Shown here one piece after another: positions 9,772-18,714 of a DNA stretch of 64,000 nt. The stretch is from Cohaesibacter gelatinilyticus (lineage in GTDB: Bacteria > Pseudomonadota > Alphaproteobacteria > Rhizobiales > Cohaesibacteraceae): NCBI RefSeq assembly GCF_900215605.1, contig NZ_OBEL01000005.1, forward strand, positions 186,001 through 250,000. Direction: 5' to 3'. The notes beneath the pieces were generated by a model. That model had not been told where the DNA came from. It saw only the letters and a list, made by a program, of their open reading frames with translations, and ran no database searches. Made by a program: the position numbers and the translations under genes. How positions within the stretch are numbered: the first letter of the stretch is position 1; each line of letters opens with the position of its first letter.

Positions 9772-10737
9772 ATGCCTTTTGATGCCGACCAACTTATCGA
9801 ACGCCGCCGCTTGTCCCGCAAGGTGACTTTCTGGCGTGTCATCACCGTATTGCTGGTTGTTGCTGGCGTTATTGCCCTCGGCTTGTCAATGACATCTGAT
9901 GGTGGAGGTCTGACCAAAGGCGGACAGCATATTGCGAAAGTCAATTTTGATGGTGTGATTCTGGGAGAACAGCGAAAACTGGATTTGATCCAGAAACTCA
10001 AAGAAGACAAATCCGTCAAGGGTGTTGTGGCGGTTATCAATAGTCCAGGCGGTGCAACATCGGGTGGAGAAGCCCTCTATGAAGCATTGGTCGATTTGGG
10101 CAAGACCAAACCATTGGTCGCTTCGATGGATGGCATTGCAGCCTCAGCTGGTTATATGATTGCCTTGCCTGCAGAACGGATTTTTGCACGCCGGTCCACA
10201 ATCACCGGATCCATTGGTGTTCTGTTTCAATATACCGATGTGACCAAATTGATGGAAACTGTCGGCGTTGAAATGCGGTCCATCAAGAGCGCGCCCTTGA
10301 AGGCTGAGCCAAACCCATTCACTCCCTATACTCCGGAAGCAGGCGATATGATCGCCAAGATGCTCGACGACTCTTATCAATGGTTTGTGGATCTCGTTGC
10401 AAAGCATCGCCCTTTTGACCGCACCAAGGCACTCGAGCTCGCTGATGGTCGCGTTGTAACGGGAGGCCAGGCGGTAAGTCTGAAACTGGTGGACGAGCTT
10501 GGTGGTCCGGAAGATGCCAAAAACTGGATGGTGACAAAACACAAGCTATCGACAGATCTGAAGTTGATCGAATGGAAACCGGCACCTTTGCGGGATGATC
10601 TCCCATTTGGTCTCGCGAGCGCTTTCTTGTCAAAATGGTTACCACAGCCAATAATTGAGCTGTTTGGCGCACAAAAACCAATCCATAAACTTGACGGACT
10701 GGTTTCAGTTTGGCAGGCTCAAAAAAGTAAACAATAA
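9772..10737 (+). CDS. sppA: Signal peptide peptidase SppA, short form
   Basis: Membrane-anchored serine protease of family S49 that degrades cleaved signal peptides. 321 residues, so the single-domain form rather than the double-length enterobacterial one. Seen: cytoplasmic start, one transmembrane helix at about residues 24-42 (VITVLLVVAGVIALGLS), the NSPGG motif (VAVINSPGGATSGG), the nucleophile region MDGIAASAGYM, GSIGVLFQY, and the region of the general-base lysine IKSAPLKAEPNPFTP. A ribosome site AGGATGG lies before ATG 9772. It is followed by ihfB in the same direction. Confidence is high because both catalytic regions are intact. Confidence 0.94.
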   Translation: MPFDADQLIERRRLSRKVTFWRVITVLLVVAGVIALGLSMTSDGGGLTKGGQHIAKVNFDGVILGEQRKLDLIQKLKEDKSVKGVVAVINSPGGATSGGEALYEALVDLGKTKPLVASMDGIAASAGYMIALPAERIFARRSTITGSIGVLFQYTDVTKLMETVGVEMRSIKSAPLKAEPNPFTPYTPEAGDMIAKMLDDSYQWFVDLVAKHRPFDRTKALELADGRVVTGGQAVSLKLVDELGGPEDAKNWMVTKHKLSTDLKLIEWKPAPLRDDLPFGLASAFLSKWLPQPIIELFGAQKPIHKLDGLVSVWQAQKSKQ

Positions 10738-10821
10738 GAAGCCATTATGCCAGCGTCATTGTGAACGACCCGTCAAATTCCTGATGGGTAGGGGAAGACG
10801 TCAATAGAAGGAACACGGACA

Positions 10822-11115
10822 ATGATCAAGTCCGAGCTTGTTCAGCATATTGCAGAGCAAAATCCACATTTATATCAACGGGATGTCGAGCATATTGTGA
10901 ATGCCATCCTTGATGAGATTTCCGACGCGCTTGCACGGGGTGACCGTGTTGAGTTGCGTGGCTTCGGAGCTTTTTCGGTCAAAAACCGTCCTGCTCGAAT
11001 CGGTCGAAATCCGCGAACAGGCGAACGTGTGTCTGTTGCCGAAAAATTTGTACCTTTCTTCAAAACCGGCAAGGAAATGCGTGAGCGTTTGAATGACGGC
11101 GAAGATCTGGAATAG
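10822..11115 (+). CDS. ihfB: Integration host factor subunit beta
   Basis: Small DNA-bending protein of the HU/IHF family; with IhfA it shapes DNA at promoters, recombination sites and the origin. 97 residues. Seen: N-terminal helices [20 protein letters not shown], the dimer core [17 protein letters not shown], and the arm signature [10 protein letters not shown]. The beta subunit is preferred over alpha because of the IKSELV start and its place next to lapA and near rpsA, the usual ihfB context. Ribosome site AGAAGGAA precedes ATG 10822. lapA follows 24 bp later. Confidence 0.95.
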   Translation: MIKSELVQHIAEQNPHLYQRDVEHIVNAILDEISDALARGDRVELRGFGAFSVKNRPARIGRNPRTGERVSVAEKFVPFFKTGKEMRERLNDGEDLE

Positions 11116-11139
11116 AAGCCAAGCGAGTATCCGAATATC

Positions 11140-11517
11140 ATGAAAGCTCTCAAGCGCCTGTTTCTGTTTCTGGTTTTGATTCCATTTGGCATCGCCTTCG
11201 TATCGCTTGCCGTGGCCAACCGTCATGTGGTTCCATTGGTCCTGGACCCGTTTTCACCTGAAAATCCGGCATTTGCTGTCGATGTGCCGCTGTTCTGGAT
11301 TGTGTTCGGAGCATTGATGTCTGGAATTCTTATCGGCGGTGTGATGGCATGGTTGAAACAGGGGCGTCATCGTAAGGCCGCACGTTCCAATCGCTATGAA
11401 GCCAGAAAATGGCGTAACGAGGCGGACCGTCAGCATCAGCGGGTTGAAAAGCTCAATGAGCAGGTCAAAGCTGCTGGTCCTTCCTTGCCAGCACCAGATA
11501 CCAAAACAGCAGCGTAA
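11140..11517 (+). CDS. LapA-domain inner-membrane protein
   Basis: 125-residue protein of the LapA/DUF1049 family. Two transmembrane helices are visible, about residues 6-26 (RLFLFLVLIPFGIAFVSLAV) and 50-70 (FWIVFGALMSGILIGGVMAW), then a basic, helical cytoplasmic tail that may form a coiled coil (ARKWRNEADRQHQRVEKL) and ends in a Pro/Ala-rich stretch. In gammaproteobacteria LapA works with LapB in lipopolysaccharide assembly control; the role in alphaproteobacteria is not settled. The neighbourhood directly after ihfB is typical. Likely cotranscribed with ihfB. Confidence 0.85.
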   Translation: MKALKRLFLFLVLIPFGIAFVSLAVANRHVVPLVLDPFSPENPAFAVDVPLFWIVFGALMSGILIGGVMAWLKQGRHRKAARSNRYEARKWRNEADRQHQRVEKLNEQVKAAGPSLPAPDTKTAA

Positions 11518-11587
11518 AAATTCGCGACTGACTTTGTTGCCTTTGCCTGTGTCAGGCATGATTATTTTTCGATATATTTTGTTGTCT

Positions 11588-11616
11588 CCATCTCGCCACG
11601 ATGTGTGGTGAGATGG
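11588..11616 (+). terminator. Hairpin after the lapA-like gene
   Basis: CCATCTCGCCAC (11588-11599) pairs with GTGGTGAGATGG (11605-11616) with one G-U pair. There is no T-run, so it may be a processing signal or a weak terminator. Confidence 0.4.
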
Positions 11617-11736
11617 GCTTCCCTGTTATGCCAGAGTGTTTTTGAAGGCAGCCCCGCTTCTTTCCAACGGAATTCACGAATATGCAGACAGGGGCTGATG
11701 TTTGGGTGCGCCCTGAGCAATTGATCCGGGAGAGAG

Positions 11737-12705
11737 ATGATGCATGTGCTATCTGCAGATGACGTGAATGGCTTGATGCAATATCCGGCTTTGGTGGAAG
11801 CGCTTCGCTCAGCATTTCAGGGCGAGATCACGACACCTGTTCGACACCATCATACGATTGAGATGCCCGATCAATCTGACGCCACATTGTTGCTGATGCC
11901 AGCTTGGCATGATGCCATGGCAAAAGGGCATTCAAACAATGGATATGTCGGTATCAAGATGGTTTCCGTCTATCCCGATAATGCGCAAAGAGCCCAAAAA
12001 CCCTCCATTCTTGGCACCTATCTGTTACTTGATGGCGCCACTGGCGAAATTCGTGCAATTATGGATGGCCCGGCCATTACTGTCTGGCGAACCGCTTGTG
12101 CTTCGGCTTTGGCGGCAAGTTATCTAGCTCATGAAAATGCAGAGGAACTGCTGATGGTGGGAACCGGCGCTCTGTCTGAGCATCTGGTTCGAGCACATTT
12201 GGCGGTACGCCCACTTAAACGGATACGCGTTTGGGGACGTAATCCAGCCAAGGCAGAGCAACTTGTCATATCCATGGGGAATATCGATCTGGATATCGAT
12301 GTAGTGGAGGATCTGGCGGAAGCTGCCACAAAAGCTGATGTCATTTCCTGCGCTACCATGGCAAGCGATCCATTGATCATGGGGGAATGGTTGAAACCGG
12401 GTGCGCATCTGGATCTGGTCGGGGCTTATCGACCGGATATGCGCGAAAGCGATGATGAAGCGATCCGTAGGGCCAATGTTTTTTGTGATACAAAAGCCGG
12501 CGCAACCAAAGAAGGGGGCGATCTTGTCCAACCTTTGGCAGATGGCATCTTGACTCTTGACCAGATCAAGGGTGATTTATTTGAACTATGCAAAGGTGAA
12601 GTCAAAGGCCGCGTAACGGATGATGAGATCACCCTGTTTAAAAGCGTAGGAACGGCAATTGAAGATTTGGCCGCCGCGCAATATCTTTACGAACTGAGCC
12701 ATTAA
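11737..12705 (+). CDS. Ornithine cyclodeaminase / mu-crystallin family protein
   Basis: 322-residue NAD(P)-binding enzyme of the OCD/mu-crystallin family. Members act as ornithine cyclodeaminase, alanine dehydrogenase or delta1-pyrroline-2-carboxylate (ketimine) reductase; sequence alone does not tell which. Seen: YVGIKMVSVYPDNAQ near residues 68-82, the region DGATGEIRAIMDGPAIT with TAC following (WRTACASALAASYLA), then a Rossmann segment LLMVGTGALSEHLVRAHL and RIRVWGRNP, and GAHLDLVGAYRPDMRE. The start has GGGAGAGAG just upstream. It sits directly before trpF; a link to tryptophan synthesis is not known and may be only positional. Confidence 0.85.
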   Translation: MMHVLSADDVNGLMQYPALVEALRSAFQGEITTPVRHHHTIEMPDQSDATLLLMPAWHDAMAKGHSNNGYVGIKMVSVYPDNAQRAQKPSILGTYLLLDGATGEIRAIMDGPAITVWRTACASALAASYLAHENAEELLMVGTGALSEHLVRAHLAVRPLKRIRVWGRNPAKAEQLVISMGNIDLDIDVVEDLAEAATKADVISCATMASDPLIMGEWLKPGAHLDLVGAYRPDMRESDDEAIRRANVFCDTKAGATKEGGDLVQPLADGILTLDQIKGDLFELCKGEVKGRVTDDEITLFKSVGTAIEDLAAAQYLYELSH

Positions 12706-12727
12706 CGAGGAAAAGGGGAGGGCAGAT

Positions 12728-13378
12728 ATGTATGTAAAAATTTGTGGTCTGTCCACGCCAGATACGATTGAAACGGGTCTTGCCAGCGGGGCCAACTGGA
12801 TCGGATTTGTCTTTTTTCCAAAAAGCCCGAGGCATGTGAATTATGGGGAAGCGAAGGATCTGGTGGGTCCGGTACGCGGGAAAGCGTCCATAGTCGCTCT
12901 TACAGTCAATGCTACCGATGAAGAGCTGAAAGCCATTGATGAAGCCATCAATCCAGACATCTGGCAATTGCATGGCAGCGAGACACCGGAACGAGTGGCG
13001 GAAATCCGTCAAAAATTTGGACGTCCGGTGATGAAAGCCCTGGCAATTCGGGATGAAGCTGATCTGGCTCCGATCCCTGATTATGAAGCCGTGTGCGATG
13101 TCTTGCTGTTTGATGCAAAACCGCCCAAAGATATGAAGACCGAATTGCCTGGTGGCAACGGTATTTCCTTTGATTGGCGTCTGATCAAGAACTTGCAGCT
13201 CAAGAAACCTTTTATGCTGTCCGGTGGTTTGAACCCGGACAATGTGGCCGAGGCCATTCGCCTTACAAGGCCACAAGGGGTTGATGTTTCCTCAGGCATT
13301 GAAAGCTCTCCCGGCGTTAAGGATCGGGAAAAAATCATTCAATTCATTCGCGCTGCGAAGGAAGCTGCAAGCACTTGA
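12728..13378 (+). CDS. trpF: Phosphoribosylanthranilate isomerase
   Basis: Catalyses the Amadori rearrangement of phosphoribosylanthranilate, the third step of tryptophan synthesis. 216 residues, a single TIM barrel. Seen: [13 protein letters not shown] with the catalytic cysteine, [17 protein letters not shown]-like [12 protein letters not shown], the DAKPP segment with the catalytic aspartate, and the phosphate site [11 protein letters not shown] followed by [16 protein letters not shown]. It precedes trpB by about 60 bp and forms the trpFBA operon. The separate trpF, trpB, trpA order without trpC is usual for this group. Confidence 0.96.
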   Translation: MYVKICGLSTPDTIETGLASGANWIGFVFFPKSPRHVNYGEAKDLVGPVRGKASIVALTVNATDEELKAIDEAINPDIWQLHGSETPERVAEIRQKFGRPVMKALAIRDEADLAPIPDYEAVCDVLLFDAKPPKDMKTELPGGNGISFDWRLIKNLQLKKPFMLSGGLNPDNVAEAIRLTRPQGVDVSSGIESSPGVKDREKIIQFIRAAKEAAST

Positions 13379-13439
13379 TCCGAGCGTCTCGGAAGTATTT
13401 GCAGATTTTCCGCGCGCACAACGCATAAAGGAATGCGTT

Positions 13440-14690
13440 ATGACCAAGTCATCTTCTGACACCGGGGCTATTGTTGCGCCCAATTCATTGGCCGCAGGGC
13501 CAGACGAACGAGGTTTTTTTGGCATTTATGGCGGACAATTCGTCTCTGAAACCCTGATGCCGCTCATTTTGGATTTGAATGAAGCTTATGAGAAAGCCAA
13601 GAACGATCCGGCTTTCCATGACGAGCTGGCTTATCTTCACAAGCATTATGTGGGACGTGAAAGCCCGCTCTATTTTGCCGAGCGCCTGACCGAAGAGCTG
13701 GGTGGTGCAAAAATCTATTTCAAGCGCGATGAGCTGAACCATACCGGCAGTCACAAGATCAACAATTGCCTTGGGCAAATACTGCTGGCAAAACGTATGG
13801 GCAAAACCCGTATCATCGCCGAGACCGGTGCTGGTCAGCATGGTGTGGCCACGGCCACGGTTTGCGCACGTTTTGGTTTCCCGTGTGAAGTCTATATGGG
13901 AGCGACTGACGTGGAACGTCAGGCTCCGAACGTGTTTCGCATGAAGCTCCTGGGCGGTAAGGTAAACCCCGTCACCGCGGGTGCAGGTACACTGAAAGAT
14001 GCCATGAACGAGGCCCTGCGTGATTGGGTAACCAATGTCGAGAACACCTATTACATCATTGGTACTGCCGCAGGTCCGCATCCTTATCCTGCAATGGTGC
14101 GTGATTTCCAATCCATCATCGGGCGGGAAGTCAAAAAGCAGATGATGGAAGCGGAAGGCCGTCTGCCAGACATGCTGGTGGCGTGTCTTGGTGGTGGTTC
14201 CAACGCCATCGGTTTGTTCCATCCATTCCTGGAAGACGAAGATGTGAAAATCATTGGAGTGGAAGCAGCTGGCAAAGGCCTGGATACCGAAGAGCATTGC
14301 GCATCGCTGAATGCTGGCAAACCAGGTGTGCTTCATGGCAACCGCACCTATTTGCTGCAAGATGACGATGGTCAGATTCTGGAAGGTCATTCCATCTCTG
14401 CGGGTCTTGATTATCCAGGTATTGGCCCCGAACATTCCTATCTTCGTGATAGCGGCCGTGTGGAATATGTCTCGGCAGGCGATCAGGAAGCTCTGGAAGC
14501 CTTCCAGCTGCTCTGTCGCACCGAGGGTATTATTCCGGCACTGGAACCATCCCACGCCCTGGCTCATGTGATCAAAATTGCGCCAACGATGGATAAAGAC
14601 CAGATCATTGTAATGAATCTGTGTGGTCGTGGTGACAAGGATGTCTTTACCGTTGGCGGTCATCTGGGCGTTGATCTGACCAGCAATTAA
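13440..14690 (+). CDS. trpB: Tryptophan synthase beta subunit
   Basis: PLP enzyme that condenses indole with serine to make tryptophan. 416 residues from ATG 13440, which has AAAGGA at the right distance; the frame is open further upstream through the end of trpF but those codons lack homology. Seen: [17 protein letters not shown], the PLP lysine in [23 protein letters not shown] with the catalytic glutamate, [10 protein letters not shown] for phosphate binding, and the C-terminal LCGRGDKDV. The adjacent trpA product forms the alpha2-beta2 complex with indole channelling. Confidence 0.97.
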   Translation: MTKSSSDTGAIVAPNSLAAGPDERGFFGIYGGQFVSETLMPLILDLNEAYEKAKNDPAFHDELAYLHKHYVGRESPLYFAERLTEELGGAKIYFKRDELNHTGSHKINNCLGQILLAKRMGKTRIIAETGAGQHGVATATVCARFGFPCEVYMGATDVERQAPNVFRMKLLGGKVNPVTAGAGTLKDAMNEALRDWVTNVENTYYIIGTAAGPHPYPAMVRDFQSIIGREVKKQMMEAEGRLPDMLVACLGGGSNAIGLFHPFLEDEDVKIIGVEAAGKGLDTEEHCASLNAGKPGVLHGNRTYLLQDDDGQILEGHSISAGLDYPGIGPEHSYLRDSGRVEYVSAGDQEALEAFQLLCRTEGIIPALEPSHALAHVIKIAPTMDKDQIIVMNLCGRGDKDVFTVGGHLGVDLTSN

Positions 14691-14714
14691 GCAATCAGCA
14701 AAAGAGATAAAGCA

Positions 14715-15545
14715 ATGGAAACAACTCGCATTGATACTCGCTTTGCTGCTTGCAAAGCTGAAAACCGTCCTGCATTGGTGACCTTCATCACGGCAGGCGA
14801 TCCAGATCTGGAAACGTCTTTGGCAATCCTGAAAGCAATGCCAAAAGCTGGTGCAGATGTCATCGAACTTGGTATGCCGTTTTCCGATCCGATGGCGGAA
14901 GGCGTGCCGATACAGCTTGCAACACAGAGAGCATTGTCCAGCGGTCAGACCATGCAAAAGACACTGAATATGGTCCGCGAATTTCGAAAAGATGATAACG
15001 ACACGCCGATCATTTTGATGGGTTATTACAACCCAATTTACAGTTGGGGGGTCAACAAGTTCGTCAAGGATGCCAAGGATGCTGGTGTCGATGGATTGAT
15101 CGTGGTCGATCTGCCACCAGAGCATGATGATGAGCTTTGCCTACCCGCTCGTGATGGTGGCTTGAACTTCATCCGTCTGGCGACGCCGACAACCAAAGGC
15201 AAACGTCTGGATCAGGTGCTGCAGAATACCTCTGGCTTTGTTTATTATGTCTCAGTCACCGGTGTAACTGGTTCTGGTGCATTGAACGCAGATGCCGCGG
15301 CCGAAGCGGTGAGCACCATCAAAGGTCACACCGATCTGCCTGTTGCAGTTGGCTTTGGTGTGAAGACACCAGAACAAGCCAAGGCTATTGGCAAAAATGC
15401 CGACGGCGTGGTGGTCGGCTCGGTTCTGGTCAATGCCATTCGCGAAAGTCTGGATGCAGACGGCAAGGCAACCGATGCCACTGTTAACTCTGTTACCAGC
15501 ATCATCGAAGGGTTGGCAGAGGGCGCGAAAGCGTCAAAGGCCTAA
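14715..15545 (+). CDS. trpA: Tryptophan synthase alpha subunit
   Basis: Cleaves indole-3-glycerol phosphate to indole and glyceraldehyde-3-phosphate and passes indole to TrpB. 276 residues, TIM barrel. Seen: [28 protein letters not shown] with the catalytic acidic residues, [36 protein letters not shown] and [13 protein letters not shown] with GSVLVN for phosphate. It starts 24 bp after trpB. One oddity is the stretch [21 protein letters not shown], slightly divergent from the family but still in frame. Confidence 0.96.
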   Translation: METTRIDTRFAACKAENRPALVTFITAGDPDLETSLAILKAMPKAGADVIELGMPFSDPMAEGVPIQLATQRALSSGQTMQKTLNMVREFRKDDNDTPIILMGYYNPIYSWGVNKFVKDAKDAGVDGLIVVDLPPEHDDELCLPARDGGLNFIRLATPTTKGKRLDQVLQNTSGFVYYVSVTGVTGSGALNADAAAEAVSTIKGHTDLPVAVGFGVKTPEQAKAIGKNADGVVVGSVLVNAIRESLDADGKATDATVNSVTSIIEGLAEGAKASKA

Positions 15546-15562
15546 CAAAAGGGGAAAAAGCA

Positions 15563-15584
15563 GGCCAAAATTGAAATTTTGGCC
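15563..15584 (+). terminator. Hairpin after trpA
   Basis: GGCCAAAAT (15563-15571) pairs with ATTTTGGCC (15576-15584) on a TGAA loop, and flanking GGGG/CCCC may extend it. No T-run follows, so termination is uncertain; it may limit read-through into accD. Confidence 0.5.
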
Positions 15585-15731
15585 TCCCCATCACCACAAT
15601 TGAGTGCTAAAGCATAGCCAAATTGTCATATAGGCTCGCACCTAACTGAATGCGGGCCTTTTGGCATACGAACATCAGTATTCCCGATTTTCATGAAAAG
15701 TGATAATCGGGACAGTCTCAGGAATTGGCTC

Positions 15732-16736
15732 GTGAACTGGATTAACACTGTCGTCAGACCGAAAATTCGCTCCATTCTCTCTCGTCGTGACACTCCGGAA
15801 AATCTCTGGATCAAATGTCCTGTTACCGGAGAAATGGTGTTCCATCGTGATCTGGAAGCAAATCAGTTTGTGGTTCCCAATTCCGACTTCCACATGCGCA
15901 TCAACGGCAACCAGCGTCTGACCTATTTCTTCGATGATGGGAAGTTCGATCTGGTTGATCTGCCGGAAGCTGCTTCTGACCCATTGAAGTTCAAAGACAC
16001 GAAACGCTATGTTGATCGGGTGAAAGACGCGCGTGCCAAAACAGGCCGAAAGGACAGTGTTCTGGTTGCCACAGGCAGCATCGAAGGTCTGAAAGTTACC
16101 ACCGCAGTGCAGGATTTTACCTTCCTTGGCGGCTCCCTCGGGATGGCAGCAGGTGAAGCGCTGATCACTGGCATGATGAAGGCAGTTGAAGATGAGACCC
16201 CGTTCATCTTGTTCGCAGCATCTGGTGGTGCGCGCATGCAGGAAGGCATTCTGTCTCTGATGCAGATGCCGCGTGTGACCGTTGCTGTTCAAGCTCTACG
16301 TGAAGCAGGTCTTCCTTATATTGTCGTGCTGACCGACCCAACCACTGGCGGCGTCACCGCATCCTACGCGATGTTGGGTGACATCCAGTTGGCCGAACCT
16401 GGTGCGTTGATTGGTTTTGCTGGTCAGCGTGTGATTGAGCAGACCATTCGTGAGAAGTTGCCTGAAGGCTTCCAGCGGGCAGAATACCTGAAAGAGCATG
16501 GCATGGTGGACATGGTGGTGCATCGCCACGATATGAAATCTACCATTGCCCGTTTGTGCCGTTTCTTCACAAATCAGGAAATGCCTGCTGAACTGAAGCA
16601 GACAAATTCTGGCTCTGGTGAAGACGAAGAAGGCAATGCCGCTGTATCCAACGCAGTCGATTCCGATGCGCAAGTGGCAGAAGCTGCCGCATCAAATGAG
16701 AATGCAGACAAGGCAGCGGAACAAGCTGCTCAGTAA
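15732..16736 (+). CDS. accD: Acetyl-CoA carboxylase carboxyltransferase subunit beta
   Basis: Beta half of the carboxyltransferase that makes malonyl-CoA for fatty-acid synthesis. 334 residues if GTG 15732 is the start. That start gives the usual [13 protein letters not shown] beginning and has CAGGA upstream; an ATG at 15693 would add 13 residues. Seen: crotonase-type core with [55 protein letters not shown] and [12 protein letters not shown]. The N-terminal zinc ribbon has only one of the four cysteines ([11 protein letters not shown]), as in other alphaproteobacterial AccD that I recall. The C-terminal 50 residues are acidic and Ala/Glu-rich and look disordered. folC follows, the classic accD-folC pair. 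Confidence 0.95.
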   Translation: MNWINTVVRPKIRSILSRRDTPENLWIKCPVTGEMVFHRDLEANQFVVPNSDFHMRINGNQRLTYFFDDGKFDLVDLPEAASDPLKFKDTKRYVDRVKDARAKTGRKDSVLVATGSIEGLKVTTAVQDFTFLGGSLGMAAGEALITGMMKAVEDETPFILFAASGGARMQEGILSLMQMPRVTVAVQALREAGLPYIVVLTDPTTGGVTASYAMLGDIQLAEPGALIGFAGQRVIEQTIREKLPEGFQRAEYLKEHGMVDMVVHRHDMKSTIARLCRFFTNQEMPAELKQTNSGSGEDEEGNAAVSNAVDSDAQVAEAAASNENADKAAEQAAQ

Positions 16737-16760
16737 AAAATTGCACATTGATCGTTGGAA

Positions 16761-16790
16761 TGCCTCAGGAACTGGTTTTCTGAGGCATTT
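16761..16790 (+). terminator. Intrinsic terminator after accD
   Basis: TGCCTCAG pairs with CTGAGGCA, followed by a T-rich run (ATTTTTCTT). It lies between accD and folC, so folC may have its own promoter or depend on partial read-through. Confidence 0.75.
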
Positions 16791-16872
16791 TTCTTATGTT
16801 ATCCTTTCGGCTAAAATCATACCTCAACTCAGGGAAAGCTATGCTTGACCCGAGGTTTCGCCAAGGTCCTCC

Positions 16873-18192
16873 ATGCAGCAAATCAACTCTATCCTGTCGC
16901 GCCTGAGTATGTTTCACCCTGATGAGATTGATCTGGGATTGGAACGTCTGTTCACATTATTGGGAAAGTTGGGCAATCCACATCTATTGCTCCCACCCGT
17001 CATTCATGTCGCCGGAACCAATGGCAAAGGCTCCACCTCAGCCTTGTTAAGAGCGATGTTGGAAGCGCAGGGGCTGAAGGTGCATGTTTATACATCACCT
17101 CATTTGGTGGACTTTCGTGAGCGCATTCGCCTTGCAGGCATGCTGGTAAGCGAGGAAAGCCTGTTGGCGGCCTTGCAGCAATGTGAAAAAGCCAATGGAG
17201 ATGGTGAGGTTACTTTCTTCGAGATTACCACTGCCGCAGCTCTTCTGCTGTTCAGCCAGATACCGGCAGACATCGTGATATTGGAAGTAGGTCTTGGCGG
17301 AAGGCTGGATGCCACCAATGTCATCCCACGACCGGCCATGACCATGATTACTCCGATTGCGCGGGATCACGAAGAATATCTTGGCTCAGACCTCGCCGGC
17401 ATCGCCAAAGAAAAGGCTGGAATTTTCAAAGCTGGTAGCCCGATCATCGTTGGGCCCCAGGCTGATGTTGTTCGCGATGCATTGGAGGACGAAGCTCGTA
17501 CCAAAAGAGCTGGCCCACTTTTTGTCCATGCTCAGGATTGGATGAGTTATGAGGAACATGGACGACTGGTCTATCAGGATGAAAATGGTTTGCTGGATTT
17601 GCCCTTGCCACGCTTGCTGGGCCAGCATCAAATCTCCAATGCAGGCATGGCGATAGCGGCACTGAGAGCATTGGCACAATCTGGCCTGCTTGATTTGAGC
17701 GATGAGGCCATCGCACAAGGCTTGCAGCAGGTGAAATGGCCCGGTCGTTTGCAGCAGCTAACGAATGGCCCACTGTTCGATATGGCGCCCAAGGGCGCGG
17801 AATTGTGGCTGGACGGCGGTCATAATCCCAATGCCGGGCAAATGCTGGCAGCGGCGTTGGCAGATCTCGAAGATAGATCTCCTCGTCCGTTGCACATGAT
17901 CGTTGGAATGCTGAAAACCAAGGATCCATCAGGCTATTTTCAGGCCTTCAAAGGTCTTGCAAGGGACGTTATTACCGTACCTGTGATCAGTCAGACAAAC
18001 GGACAAGATCCTGTTGAGCTGGCAAGTCTTGCCGTGAAAGCTGGAGTACCTGCATCTGCAGCCAGCTCAGTTGAAGAAGCTTTGCAAAAACTGGCTCTGA
18101 TTCCAAGAGAAGCTCCCCCGCGTATTCTGATTGCAGGCTCGCTTTATCTGGCCGGCGAAGTGCTCAAGGCAAATGGTGAAGAGCTGGATTGA
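16873..18192 (+). CDS. folC: Bifunctional folylpolyglutamate / dihydrofolate synthase
   Basis: ATP-dependent ligase that adds glutamate to dihydropteroate and to reduced folates. 439 residues, usual length. Seen: the ATP site VIHVAGTNGKGSTSALL at about residues 43-58, VYTSPHLVDFRERIR, FFEITTAAALLLF, the VGLGGRLDATNV motif, ITPIARDHEEYLG, and in the C-terminal Mur-ligase domain WLDGGHNPNAGQM. ATG 16873 is used; it follows AAGGTCC. It ends 60 bp before convergent trxA, with a bidirectional terminator in between. Confidence 0.95.
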   Translation: MQQINSILSRLSMFHPDEIDLGLERLFTLLGKLGNPHLLLPPVIHVAGTNGKGSTSALLRAMLEAQGLKVHVYTSPHLVDFRERIRLAGMLVSEESLLAALQQCEKANGDGEVTFFEITTAAALLLFSQIPADIVILEVGLGGRLDATNVIPRPAMTMITPIARDHEEYLGSDLAGIAKEKAGIFKAGSPIIVGPQADVVRDALEDEARTKRAGPLFVHAQDWMSYEEHGRLVYQDENGLLDLPLPRLLGQHQISNAGMAIAALRALAQSGLLDLSDEAIAQGLQQVKWPGRLQQLTNGPLFDMAPKGAELWLDGGHNPNAGQMLAAALADLEDRSPRPLHMIVGMLKTKDPSGYFQAFKGLARDVITVPVISQTNGQDPVELASLAVKAGVPASAASSVEEALQKLALIPREAPPRILIAGSLYLAGEVLKANGEELD

Positions 18193-18197
18193 ATAAC

Positions 18198-18234
18198 AAA
18201 AAAGCCCGATTGGGAATTTAATCGGGCTTTTTTG
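18198..18234. terminator. Bidirectional terminator between folC and trxA
   Basis: The stem AAAAAGCCCGAT/ATCGGGCTTTTT has an A-run on one side and a T-run on the other, so it can end both the forward folC transcript and the reverse addB-addA-trxA transcript. Confidence 0.9.
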
Positions 18235-18252
18235 ATCAGATGAGAAACGAGC

Positions 18253-18570
18253 TTATTTTTTCGCTTCGATCCATTTCAGCAGGTCAGCTTTTGGTGCAGC
18301 GCCTACTTTCATGTCAACCACTTCGCCGCCTTTGAAAAGCAACAGGGTAGGGATGGAGCGAACGCCGAACTGAGCAGCAGTGTTCGGGTTTTCGTCGACA
18401 TTGACTTTGACGACTTTAACACCACCGGCAGCTTCGGTATCGATTTCGTCCAGGATTGGAGCAATCATCTTACAAGGGCCACACCATTCTGCCCAGAAAT
18501 CAACAACAACAGGGACATCACCCTGAACTTCAGTTGCAAAGTTTGCATCAGTCGCGTTCACAATAGCCAT
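18253..18570 (-). CDS. trxA: Thioredoxin
   Basis: Cytoplasmic disulfide reductase of 105 residues. The active site WAEWCGPCK places the redox cysteines at residues 30 and 33, followed by MIAPIL, and the cis-proline loop is RSIPTLLLF. It is the last gene of the reverse-strand array that begins at divL, 144 bp after addA, and has GAGGC-like purines (revcomp of 18571-18580) before ATG 18570. The distance to addA leaves room for its own promoter, likely because thioredoxin is needed in all conditions. Confidence 0.96.
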   Translation of the reverse strand: MAIVNATDANFATEVQGDVPVVVDFWAEWCGPCKMIAPILDEIDTEAAGGVKVVKVNVDENPNTAAQFGVRSIPTLLLFKGGEVVDMKVGAAPKADLLKWIEAKK

Positions 18571-18714
18571 AGTAAGCCTCGTTCGGTTCGTCTCAGCTCA
18601 TCGCTCACCAATGAACTGGGGAAGGAAGAAGTATCTATATTCATTGATGTTTGAATATAGCTCTGTTGCCTTGAAGGTAGGTATTGAAGCCGCGTCCGTC
18701 AAGATGGGCAAGTG

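Noticed and set aside
13485-15125. A 546-codon open frame on the reverse strand through trpB and trpA
   Set aside because: It is exactly antisense to two conserved genes, its translation is rich in His, Cys and Gln with no recognisable domain, and it has no start context. Long antisense frames arise from codon bias.
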